This document shows positions 1 through 6,622 of a stretch of 29,228 nt of DNA, one piece after another (positions within the stretch are counted from its first letter, which is position 1; every line of letters begins with the position of its first letter). The notes below the pieces were generated by a model, which saw only the letters and a program-made list of their open reading frames with translations, was not told the DNA's origin and did not search any database. The stretch is from the IMG/VR virus record IMGVR_UViG_3300025759_000485, positions 1 to 29,228 of that record. One strand, written 5' to 3'. The position numbers and the translations under genes are program-made. This DNA is from a virus.

Positions 1-2
1 AC

Positions 3-1367
3 ATCTACCCATACCATGATGCAGAAGGCGCACACGTTGCCAACAAGGTCAGACAGGTACAGACCAAGGGCTTCAATGCAGAAGGCATACTACCGCAAGC
101 AACTCTGTTTGGTCAGAAACATTTCCAGCAAGTAGGTAAGTTCATTACCCTATGTGAGGGTGAGGTAGATGCCATGTCTGCATACGAACTGATGGGTTCC
201 AAGTGGCCTGTCGTGTCAATCAAGAATGGCGCACAGTCTGCCTTGAAAGATGTGAAGGCTCAGTATGATTACCTCAATAAGTTTGAGACAATCGTCCTAT
301 GCTTTGACAACGATGAGCATGGTAAGAAAGCTGCTAATGCAGTGGCTCAACTCTTTGAACCTAATCGCTGTAAGATTATGGACATGGAGTACAAGGATGC
401 CAACGAATACCTAAAGCACAACAAGCGTGAAGAGTTCAATCGTGCATGGTGGAATGCAAAGCAGTATACACCTGCCGGTATCTTCAATCTTGCCGACATC
501 ACTGACCGAATGTATGCAGAGAACAACAGGGAAACAGTACTCTATCCCTATCAGGGATTGAACGATAAGCTTTTCGGAATGCGTACTGGTGAACTTGTTA
601 CGCTGACAGCGGGTACTGGTGCAGGTAAGTCAAGTCTGATGCGGGAACTTATGCACCATCTACTGACACAGACTACACACAACGTAGGTGTATTTTCCCT
701 AGAGGAAAACATTACACAGACTGCCTTTCACCTGATGTCTGTTGAGGCTAATGACCGTATCTACATTGATGAGATACGAAAGAACTACACAATGGAACAA
801 CTCAAAGCTCTTGAGGATAAGACCATTGGTACTCGCAGGTTCTTTGCCTTTGACCACTTCGGTTCAATGACTACTGATGAGATACTCAGCCGTGTACGTT
901 ACATGGTCAAGGCTCTTGATTGTAAGTTCATTCTGATTGACCACCTATCCATCCTTGTATCAGGCTTAGAAGGTGCAGATGAACGGCGTAACATTGACCA
1001 GCTTATGACTAAGCTTCGTAGTCTGGTAGAGGAAACGCAATGTGCAATGTTACTTGTCTCTCACTTGCGTAGAGCATCAGGTGACAGGGGGCAGGAAGAG
1101 GGTAAAGAGATTTCTCTTAACCATCTACGTGGCTCACATAGCATTGCACAGATTAGTGATGCAGTCATTGCACTAGAGCGTGACCAGCAAGCCAAGGATG
1201 AGACACAGGCTAACACAACTACGGTTCGTGTCTTGAAGAATCGTTATGCAGGTGAGACAGGTGTAGCAACCTACTTGCTATACGATAAGAAATCTGGTAG
1301 GATGTCGGAAATTGACAACCCCTTTGAGGTTAAGGATGACGCAACAGAGATGGAGGATTTCCTTTGA
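3..1367 (+). CDS. DNA primase-helicase (T7 gp4-like), 5' partial
   Basis: The frame is open to the left edge, so the N-terminus is missing; 454 residues are visible. A TOPRIM fold shows as CEGEVDA (visible residues 51-57) and a DND metal-binding triad in CFDNDEHG near residue 102. After a linker comes a RecA/DnaB-type helicase domain with Walker A AGTGAGKSS (DNA about 609-635), Walker B ILIDHL (about 930-947) and VSHLRR further on. This is the T7 gp4 order: primase first, hexameric helicase second. The protein would unwind the fork and make RNA primers for the polymerase encoded next. The last ten residues are acidic and end EDFL, similar in character to the acidic aromatic tail by which T7 gp4 docks on its polymerase (family knowledge; docking here is inferred). 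Its stop overlaps the next start. An internal ATG at 174 lies inside the TOPRIM domain and is not the true start. Confidence 0.95.
   Translation: MYPYHDAEGAHVANKVRQVQTKGFNAEGILPQATLFGQKHFQQVGKFITLCEGEVDAMSAYELMGSKWPVVSIKNGAQSALKDVKAQYDYLNKFETIVLCFDNDEHGKKAANAVAQLFEPNRCKIMDMEYKDANEYLKHNKREEFNRAWWNAKQYTPAGIFNLADITDRMYAENNRETVLYPYQGLNDKLFGMRTGELVTLTAGTGAGKSSLMRELMHHLLTQTTHNVGVFSLEENITQTAFHLMSVEANDRIYIDEIRKNYTMEQLKALEDKTIGTRRFFAFDHFGSMTTDEILSRVRYMVKALDCKFILIDHLSILVSGLEGADERRNIDQLMTKLRSLVEETQCAMLLVSHLRRASGDRGQEEGKEISLNHLRGSHSIAQISDAVIALERDQQAKDETQANTTTVRVLKNRYAGETGVATYLLYDKKSGRMSEIDNPFEVKDDATEMEDFL
1352..1356 (+). promoter_or_regulatory. Shine-Dalgarno that fixes the TTG start of DNA polymerase
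   Basis: GGAGG lies seven bases before a TTG at 1364. The TTG overlaps the TGA stop of the helicase (TTGA). No ATG lies in frame before the first exonuclease motif, so this site supports a rare TTG start and translational coupling of helicase to polymerase. Confidence 0.75.
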
Positions 1368-3010
1368 AAGTAGCACTAGACATTGAGACAGATGCGATTG
1401 ATGCCACAGTGATACACTGTATCGTGGCTCAAGACTTAGCATCTGGTGATGTCAAGAAGTGGTACGGTGATAACATCAAGGACTTCGCCGCTTGGTCTGA
1501 CAATGTAGATATCTTTGTCATGCACAACGGCGTGTCCTTTGATGCACCAGTATTGAATAAGCTAACAGGAAGCAACATCCCACTTAGAAAGGTGAGAGAC
1601 ACGCTTATCCTGTCTCAGCTTCTTGACCCATCATTGGAAGGTGGACACTCACTCGCAGCATGGGGTGAGCGTCTTGGCTTTCCCAAGATTGAATACAAAG
1701 ACTTCTCTTCTTTCAATGAAGAGATGCTAACTTATTGTATCAACGATGTAGAACTTACAGTTAAACTGTACCAACATCTACTACCTATGCTAAAGAAATA
1801 TTCTAAGAAGAGTATTGAATTAGAGCATCAGGTAAGAGCCATCGTTGACAGACAGGAACACAATGGTTTCAAGCTTAATGTTGTTGAGGCTTCGTGCTTA
1901 GTTGCACGGCTCACACAAGAGGCAGTAGCCATTGAAAGAGAAATGCAGGGTATATTCCCACCTATTGTTACTCAACGCTACTCAGAGAAGACTGGTAAGC
2001 GTTTAAAGGACAATGTAGAAGTGTTCAACCCTGCATCACGACAGCAGATAGGTAAACGCCTAATGGAGAAAGGTTGGAAGCCGAATAACTTTACACCTAC
2101 AGGACACCCCATCGTAGATGAAGGTGCGTTGAAGGATGTAGATATCCCAGAGGCAAAGAAAATTGCACACTATTTGCTGTTACAGAAGAGGGTGTCGCAG
2201 GTTCAGTCTTGGCTGAATGTTGTGAAGGACGATGGTAAAGTTCATGGTAGAGTTATTACCTTGAAGGCTATCAGCGGACGCATGGCTCACAACTCACCCA
2301 ACATGGCACAAGTACCAGCGGTGTACTCACCTTATGGTAAGGAGTGTCGTGCTGTGTGGATACCTAGTAATGATAACTATGTATTACTAGGCTGCGATGC
2401 CTCTTCCTTGGAGTTACGATGTCTTGCACACTATATGTGTGATGACAACTTTACTAAAGAGGTTGTGAGTGGAGACATCCATACTGCAAATCAAAAGGCG
2501 GCTGGACTACCTACTAGAGATGATGCCAAGACATTCATCTACGCATTAATTTATGGTGCGGGTCCAGCTAAGATTGGTTCCATCGTAGGCGGTGGTGCCA
2601 GAGAAGGTAAGACCATCATGGATAAGTTCATGGCTAACCTACCTGCCTTGAAATCTTTGCGTGATAAGATTGACAGAGCAGCTAGTAGTGGTTATGTTCG
2701 CGGCCTTGATGGTAGACTACTAAAGGTACGACAGCAACACGCTTCAGCTAACCTTCTATTGCAGGGTGCAGGGGCTATCATTTGTAAAGAATGGCTGCGT
2801 CAAATAACATTGGCTGCGCGACAGGGCTTTGACTATCGTCTTGTCGCCAGCATCCACGATGAATATCAGTTTGAGGTACGCTATGACCAAGCAGAAGAGT
2901 TTGGTAAGTTAACTCAGGCAGCTATGAAACGTGTAGAGAAAGAACTAAATGTTCAGTGTCCACTTGACAGTGAATATAAGATAGGTAACAACTGGTCTGA
3001 AACACACTAG
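1364..3010 (+). CDS. polA: DNA polymerase, family A, with 3'-5' exonuclease
   Basis: Replicative polymerase of 548 aa. The proofreading domain is intact: Exo I DIETD (D6, E8), Exo II with N55 and D60, Exo III with Y124 and D128. The polymerase domain has motif A CDASSLEL (D345, E350), motif B from R385 through K389, Y393 and Y397-G398, and motif C HDE at 498-500. The residue aligned with E. coli Pol I Phe762 and T7 Tyr526 is Tyr393. The protein ends NNWSETH, close in character to the NW...H end of T7 polymerase. At 548 aa it is well below T7 gp5 (704 aa), and no obvious thioredoxin-binding insertion is visible. The TTG start is chosen because of the GGAGG at 1352 and because the product begins MKVALDIETD, placing Exo I correctly. 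It is coupled to the helicase upstream. Confidence 0.97.
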   Translation: MKVALDIETDAIDATVIHCIVAQDLASGDVKKWYGDNIKDFAAWSDNVDIFVMHNGVSFDAPVLNKLTGSNIPLRKVRDTLILSQLLDPSLEGGHSLAAWGERLGFPKIEYKDFSSFNEEMLTYCINDVELTVKLYQHLLPMLKKYSKKSIELEHQVRAIVDRQEHNGFKLNVVEASCLVARLTQEAVAIEREMQGIFPPIVTQRYSEKTGKRLKDNVEVFNPASRQQIGKRLMEKGWKPNNFTPTGHPIVDEGALKDVDIPEAKKIAHYLLLQKRVSQVQSWLNVVKDDGKVHGRVITLKAISGRMAHNSPNMAQVPAVYSPYGKECRAVWIPSNDNYVLLGCDASSLELRCLAHYMCDDNFTKEVVSGDIHTANQKAAGLPTRDDAKTFIYALIYGAGPAKIGSIVGGGAREGKTIMDKFMANLPALKSLRDKIDRAASSGYVRGLDGRLLKVRQQHASANLLLQGAGAIICKEWLRQITLAARQGFDYRLVASIHDEYQFEVRYDQAEEFGKLTQAAMKRVEKELNVQCPLDSEYKIGNNWSETH

Positions 3011-3022
3011 AAAGGAGACAAC

Positions 3023-3439
3023 ATGAATAATTTAGAACCATCAAAAGAAAATCGTAAGAAGTTTGATTTAGATTTAGAGTACGGTAAAGTGCGTGAGCAA
3101 GCCGTAGCAGATATGCTTCAAGGAAAAAAGATTGAAGTAAAATCTGAGCGTGATGTCTGGCAGAACACAGGTAACATAGCGATTGAATACGAATCGTATG
3201 GTAAACCTAGTGGCATTGCTGCAACGGAAGCAGACTACTGGTTCCATAACCTATGTATAGGTGATGACATCTTTGCTACTCTTGTCTTTGATACAGACAG
3301 TCTACGCCGAATCATAGACAACCTAGACTACAAAAGGTCTGTCTCAGGTGGTGACCACAATGCATCTAAGATGTATCTTCTAAACTTACAGAAACTTTTT
3401 TCATCTGATGTAATAAAAGCATACAAAAAAAGATGTTGA
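3023..3439 (+). CDS. Small PD-(D/E)XK nuclease-like protein
   Basis: A 138-aa protein preceded by AAAGGAG six bases from the ATG. Residues 34-41 (GKKIEVKS) give the ExK half of a PD-(D/E)XK site (E38, K40). Acidic residues upstream (D17, E19) and a second strand around E55 in AIEYES could complete it. Similar compact ExK proteins occur beside phage polymerase genes as putative Holliday-junction or repair nucleases, which is a general resemblance rather than a named family. The stop codon overlaps the -35 box of the next gene's promoter. Nuclease fold is likely; substrate unknown. Confidence 0.6.
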   Translation: MNNLEPSKENRKKFDLDLEYGKVREQAVADMLQGKKIEVKSERDVWQNTGNIAIEYESYGKPSGIAATEADYWFHNLCIGDDIFATLVFDTDSLRRIIDNLDYKRSVSGGDHNASKMYLLNLQKLFSSDVIKAYKKRC

Positions 3440-3464
3440 CAGGGCTGCTTAGTTCTGTCACAAT
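3436..3464 (+). promoter_or_regulatory. Sigma70-like promoter for the SSB gene
   Basis: TTGACA (3436-3441, perfect -35), a 17-base spacer, and CACAAT (3459-3464, four of six to TATAAT). It lies at the stop of the upstream gene and about 55 bases before the SSB ATG. This points to host RNA polymerase raising SSB expression. Confidence 0.6.
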
Positions 3465-3520
3465 ACACTCACATTAACGAAAGCGGCGATGACCGCATCA
3501 CAGTAAAAAGGAGAATTAAT

Positions 3521-3997
3521 ATGCCAGTACTTTCAGGAAAATCTTTTTGGGCAGCAATCGCAACACCTAACACAACCTTTGAACCAGTATGGTCAATTGA
3601 TGTTGCACTCACTGGTCAGGAACTTGCTAAAGCACAGAACCTTGGTCTTAACATTAAGAACAAAGGTGATGAGCGTGGTGATTTCGTATCACTAAAACGT
3701 AAGGTAAACCGCCGTGATGGTTCAGAGAACACTGCACCTGCACTAAAAGATTCTCAGAAGCGTGACATGGGTAAGACCCTTGTTGGTAACGGCTCAGATG
3801 TGAACGTCTTGTTCAAGACATATGAGTGGGAGTATGCAGGTAAGTCAGGCATTGGTGCTGACCTACAAGCAGTACAGGTTGTGAACCTGATTCCTTACGG
3901 TGACTCTGAAGACTTTGACGTTGTTCCTAGTGGGTTTAATGCTGCTGAAGATGCGTTCTCTGACGACATCCCCTTCGGCACTTCAGTAGCCTCATAG
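3521..3997 (+). CDS. Single-stranded DNA-binding protein with acidic tail
   Basis: A 158-aa protein that would coat ssDNA at the fork and recruit partners. The core (about 5-128) looks like the podovirus SSB family analogous to T7 gp2.5: SGKSFWAAI at the start, then the conserved-looking stretch YEWEYAGKSGIGADLQAVQV. It ends in an acidic region with FSDDIPF (146-152), nearly the DDDIPF tip of bacterial SSB that binds partner proteins; here six more residues (GTSVAS) follow. AAAAAGGAG precedes the ATG by a few bases and a good promoter sits upstream. The gene sits between nuclease and modification genes, as expected of a replication SSB. The family call rests on pattern memory plus the tail. 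Confidence 0.75.
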   Translation: MPVLSGKSFWAAIATPNTTFEPVWSIDVALTGQELAKAQNLGLNIKNKGDERGDFVSLKRKVNRRDGSENTAPALKDSQKRDMGKTLVGNGSDVNVLFKTYEWEYAGKSGIGADLQAVQVVNLIPYGDSEDFDVVPSGFNAAEDAFSDDIPFGTSVAS

Positions 3998-4099
3998 GGA
4001 ATTAACTTCAAAAGGGTGCAGCATAAAAGATATATGGCTGTGGACTGGCTAGTGTAGGGTTGGGTACGCCAGTACTTCTTACAGAAAGGATTTGTTCTT
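3998..4099 (+). other. Intergenic stretch with an inverted repeat
   Basis: About 100 bases without a gene between SSB and the FkbM gene. It holds a perfect 6-bp inverted repeat ACTGGC (4044-4049) / GCCAGT (4068-4073) with an 18-base loop, and an AGAAAGGA ribosome site before the next ATG. No U-tract follows, so a terminator is unlikely. I could not find a convincing -35/-10 pair. Confidence 0.35.
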
Positions 4100-4711
4100 A
4101 TGATTAAGCGTGGAAAGTTTTGGTTCCCTGAAGATGATAATCATTTTAATGGGGAAAATTATCAGGTACATCACCGCAGGGAAAGCTTATCACATTGTGA
4201 TAAATTCAATACTGCTATTGATGTCGGCGCACACGTAGGAACTTGGGCTGTAGATTTACAGGAGTTCTTTGAAAAGGTGTATGCCTTTGAACCTGTACCT
4301 GTACATCGTGAATGCTTAGAAAGAAATGTTGATACAGATATTGTTGAGATACTTCCTTATGCTCTTGGAGATTACGATGGGAATGTTTGTCTATCTTACG
4401 CAAAGGATGGCAACAGTGGTACATCTTCTATCACAGAGGATGGAGACTATGAAGCAGAAATTCGTACACTAGACTCATTCGGATATAAAGATATTGACTA
4501 CATTAAGATTGATGTAGAAGGTTTTGAATTACAGTTTTTAAAAGGAGCAGCTGAAACAATAAAAGAAAATCGTCCAACAATTAACATAGAGGTTAAGAAT
4601 ACTTGTGAAAGATTTGGATATAAACAAGAAGACATATTTACTTATCTAACAGAACTTGGTATGATACCTGTAGGCAGAACAGTTGACGATTGGGTTTGGA
4701 GATATGCTTAG
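4100..4711 (+). CDS. FkbM-family SAM-dependent methyltransferase
   Basis: A 203-aa class I methyltransferase. Motif I is AIDVGAHVGTWA (39-50), the ribose-binding acid is E64 in FEPVP, and the family signature IKIDVEGFELQFLKGA spans about 135-150, followed by INIEV near 161. FkbM enzymes O-methylate sugars or polyketides, and in bacteria and phages they often sit with glycan genes. Here it sits alone among replication genes, 5 kb from the glycosyltransferases. It starts at an ATG with AGAAAGGA nine bases upstream. The substrate cannot be read from sequence; a surface or virion glycan is the best guess. Confidence 0.88.
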   Translation: MIKRGKFWFPEDDNHFNGENYQVHHRRESLSHCDKFNTAIDVGAHVGTWAVDLQEFFEKVYAFEPVPVHRECLERNVDTDIVEILPYALGDYDGNVCLSYAKDGNSGTSSITEDGDYEAEIRTLDSFGYKDIDYIKIDVEGFELQFLKGAAETIKENRPTINIEVKNTCERFGYKQEDIFTYLTELGMIPVGRTVDDWVWRYA

Positions 4712-4714
4712 TTG

Positions 4715-4721
4715 AAAGGAG
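4715..4721 (+). promoter_or_regulatory. Shine-Dalgarno selecting the start of the DUF3310 gene
   Basis: AAAGGAG seven bases before ATG 4729. The frame is open back to a TTG at 4690 inside the FkbM gene, but only the ATG at 4729 has a ribosome site and gives the normal domain start. Confidence 0.7.
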
Positions 4722-4728
4722 AAATGTA

Positions 4729-4947
4729 ATGGAAGATATGGTAGACCACCCACCTCATTACAATCAAGCAGGTGTAGAATGTATTGACGCAATAGAAGCA
4801 GCACTTGGTGCTGAGAACTTTGAGTTTTACTTACAAGGAAATGTAATGAAATATCTTTGGCGTTATCGTTATAAGAATGGCGTAGAAGATTTACAGAAAG
4901 CTAAGTGGTACTTAGAAAAACTAATTGATAGTACATACAGTCCTTAG
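4729..4947 (+). CDS. DUF3310 protein (T7 gp1.7 domain family)
   Basis: A 72-aa protein consisting almost wholly of the DUF3310 domain: DHPPHYNQAGVECIDAIEA, then FYLQGNVMKYLWRY, then NGVEDLQKAKWYLEKL. The same domain is part of T7 gp1.7, reported as a nucleotide kinase; most phage members are stand-alone and uncharacterised, so kinase activity is only possible here. AAAGGAG sites flank it on both sides, and it fits a nucleotide-metabolism role beside replication genes. Confidence 0.88.
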   Translation: MEDMVDHPPHYNQAGVECIDAIEAALGAENFEFYLQGNVMKYLWRYRYKNGVEDLQKAKWYLEKLIDSTYSP

Positions 4948-4961
4948 AAAGGAGTAACATA

Positions 4962-5831
4962 ATGGCTAAAATAAATACACTAATTGCAGACATATATAAG
5001 ATGCTTGAGGAAGGTGTAGATACTGGCACTATGGATAACCGTGACAGTATGGAAAAGTTTTCTAAGAGTATCTGGGCTGCTATGACAAGACAGTTGAAAG
5101 AAGGTACACATCAGCGTGAAGCAGGTGGTGGGTTACGAATGTCTCAGATTGGGAAACCTGACCGCCAACTGTGGTATACATACCGTGGAATAACAGAGCC
5201 GCGTCCAATTGATGGACAGACTAAACTAAAGTTTATGTTTGGAGATATCCTAGAGGCTTTGCTTGTACTGCTTACTGAGTTGTCTGGTCACAAGGTGACA
5301 GGTGAACAAGGTGAGGTAGAAATCAACGGTGTGAAAGGGCATCAGGATTGTATGATTGATGGTGTACTTACTGATATTAAATCAGCTTCACCATATGCCT
5401 TCAAGAAATTTAAAGAGGGTACACTACATACTGATGACCCATTCGGATACATTGCACAAATCTCTGGCTATGCAGAGGCAAACAACAAGGACAGTGCAGC
5501 ATTCTTTGCTGTTGATAAATCATCAGGTGAACTAGCCTTGATGAATGTTGAATCTGTTCATATGATTAGTGCCTCTTCTAGGATTGACAATGTAAAGTCT
5601 TTCTTAAAGTCTGAGATACCACCGCAACGATGTTATCCAGATGAGCCTGATGGTAAGTCAGGTAATAAAAAACTGGCGGTTGGATGCATCTTCTGTCCAT
5701 TCAATGAGGAATGCTGGAAGGATGCCAATGGTGGTATGGGATTACGTAAGTTCCAATACTCTAATGGTGTACGATACCTAACACAGGTAGCTAAGATTCC
5801 AGATGTTCCAGAGATTAGTAATGCCGCGTAG
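4962..5831 (+). CDS. RecB/Cas4-like PD-(D/E)XK exonuclease
   Basis: A 289-aa nuclease. Catalytic motifs in order are an N-terminal SQIGKPDRQLWYTY box (61-74), GHQD with D129, DIKS with D138 and K140, and QISGY (Q166, Y170), as in RecB-family nucleases. Near the C-terminus C242-x2-C245-x5-C251 matches the triple-Cys half of the Cas4/AddB iron-sulfur staple, with another Cys at 224. The Cys usually found in the N-terminal box before R-LWY is replaced by Pro-Asp here. In podoviruses such enzymes replace T7 gp6 exonuclease in degrading host DNA or removing primers. Starts at ATG with AAAGGAG, and its end overlaps the resolvase gene. Confidence 0.85.
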   Translation: MAKINTLIADIYKMLEEGVDTGTMDNRDSMEKFSKSIWAAMTRQLKEGTHQREAGGGLRMSQIGKPDRQLWYTYRGITEPRPIDGQTKLKFMFGDILEALLVLLTELSGHKVTGEQGEVEINGVKGHQDCMIDGVLTDIKSASPYAFKKFKEGTLHTDDPFGYIAQISGYAEANNKDSAAFFAVDKSSGELALMNVESVHMISASSRIDNVKSFLKSEIPPQRCYPDEPDGKSGNKKLAVGCIFCPFNEECWKDANGGMGLRKFQYSNGVRYLTQVAKIPDVPEISNAA

Positions 5832-6252
5832 ACCTACGAAAAATAGAGTACAAAAGCAGCATCAATACCGTTCTAATTCAGAACTGAATACTGCTTTTGT
5901 TCTTACCAAGTATAACATTGAGTTCAAGTATGAGCCAGATAAGATACCGTATGAGTGGCGTGAGGATAAGAACTATATCCCGGACTTCCTTCTACCTAAT
6001 GGTATCATACTTGAGGTCAAGGGAAGGTTCATGCTAGAAGACAGAAAGAAACATCTGTTCCTTCGTGACCAACACCCTGATGTGGATATTCGGTTTGTCT
6101 TTGATAACCCATATAGGAAACTATACAAGGGTGGTAAGATGACCTACGCAGATTGGTGTGATAAATATAACTTTAAATATTGCAAAGGTGGAGAAGGTAT
6201 CCCACTAGAATGGTTTAAGAAGAATGCTAAAAGAAGACATCGTACTAATTGA
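5821..6252 (+). CDS. Endonuclease I (T7 gp3-like Holliday junction resolvase)
   Basis: A 143-aa junction-resolving nuclease. From the start MPRRPTKNRV the catalytic residues are E21 (RSNSEL), D55 (YIPDFLLPNG), E65 and K67 (LEVKG), almost the same numbering as T7 endonuclease I (E20, D55, E65, K67). DRKKHLFLRDQHP and a KLYKGG segment also match the T7 protein. It resolves branched DNA before packaging and helps degrade host DNA. The ATG at 5821 overlaps the upstream gene by 11 bases. An in-frame ATG at 5803 would add six residues with no better ribosome site, so I prefer 5821. Confidence 0.92.
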   Translation: MPRRPTKNRVQKQHQYRSNSELNTAFVLTKYNIEFKYEPDKIPYEWREDKNYIPDFLLPNGIILEVKGRFMLEDRKKHLFLRDQHPDVDIRFVFDNPYRKLYKGGKMTYADWCDKYNFKYCKGGEGIPLEWFKKNAKRRHRTN

Positions 6253-6553
6253 TGTAGAGTTGAATGTCCCCAAGACAGCAGAGAAGGCTTTGTTTATGAC
6301 AGTAATACTACAAGCGTTACTGGATGCGACAAAGCCTTCTTATGATGGGGAGCCTGATACAGCCGTGCTTGAAAGAGATAGGGCTGTTGCTTGGTTCTTT
6401 GCATCTGTCGGTGTAACAGCGGAGGACTTCAACACAGTCTGTGACTATGCCGGAATAGACCCAGCATACATGAGAGACTTTGCATTCAAGGTTCTTAAAT
6501 CTGGAGAAGTTGAGTATGTCAGAAAAAGAATTAACGCAGTTTTAGGGCATTAG
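6224..6553 (+). CDS. Hypothetical phage protein, 109 aa
   Basis: Not firmly recognised. It overlaps the resolvase gene by 29 bases, which suggests coupling. The middle (RAVAWFFASVGVTAEDFNTV followed by CDYAGIDPAYMRDF) resembles a short helical module in many alphaproteobacterial phages, where a WF motif precedes a cysteine and an LDP-like turn; I know no function for it. No signal peptide or membrane segment is visible. The start is uncertain because only a weak AAGAAG precedes the ATG. Confidence 0.6.
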   Translation: MLKEDIVLIDVELNVPKTAEKALFMTVILQALLDATKPSYDGEPDTAVLERDRAVAWFFASVGVTAEDFNTVCDYAGIDPAYMRDFAFKVLKSGEVEYVRKRINAVLGH

Positions 6554-6557
6554 AATA

Positions 6558-6586
6558 TTGTACTTGTAGCCCATTTGTGCTACACT
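6558..6586 (+). promoter_or_regulatory. Probable promoter of the RNR gene
   Basis: TTGTAC (6558-6563), a 17-base spacer, TACACT (6581-6586). The match is moderate (three of six and four of six), but it lies in the only sizeable gap before RNR and has the same spacing as the other promoters in this arm. Confidence 0.4.
6565..6584 (+). promoter_or_regulatory. Inverted repeat in the RNR promoter spacer (operator candidate)
   Basis: TGTAGC (6565-6570) and GCTACA (6579-6584) form a perfect 6-bp dyad with an 8-base centre. It fills the promoter spacer and enters the -10 box, the place of a classic repressor operator. It could instead be an RNA hairpin. No U-tract follows. Confidence 0.4.
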
Positions 6587-6610
6587 TATTCTCTTGCACT
6601 TTGAAAAATG

Positions 6611-6617
6611 AAAGGGG
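6611..6617 (+). promoter_or_regulatory. Shine-Dalgarno selecting the RNR start
   Basis: AAAGGGG five bases before ATG 6623. The upstream in-frame ATG at 6608 directly precedes this site and has only GAAAA before it, so 6623 is the better start. Confidence 0.7.
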
Positions 6618-6622
6618 TTTCT

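Noticed and set aside
3998-4099. Possible tRNA or small RNA in the gap before FkbM
   Set aside because: No acceptor stem, T-loop GTTCRA or anticodon arm could be laid out; only a 6-bp inverted repeat is visible.
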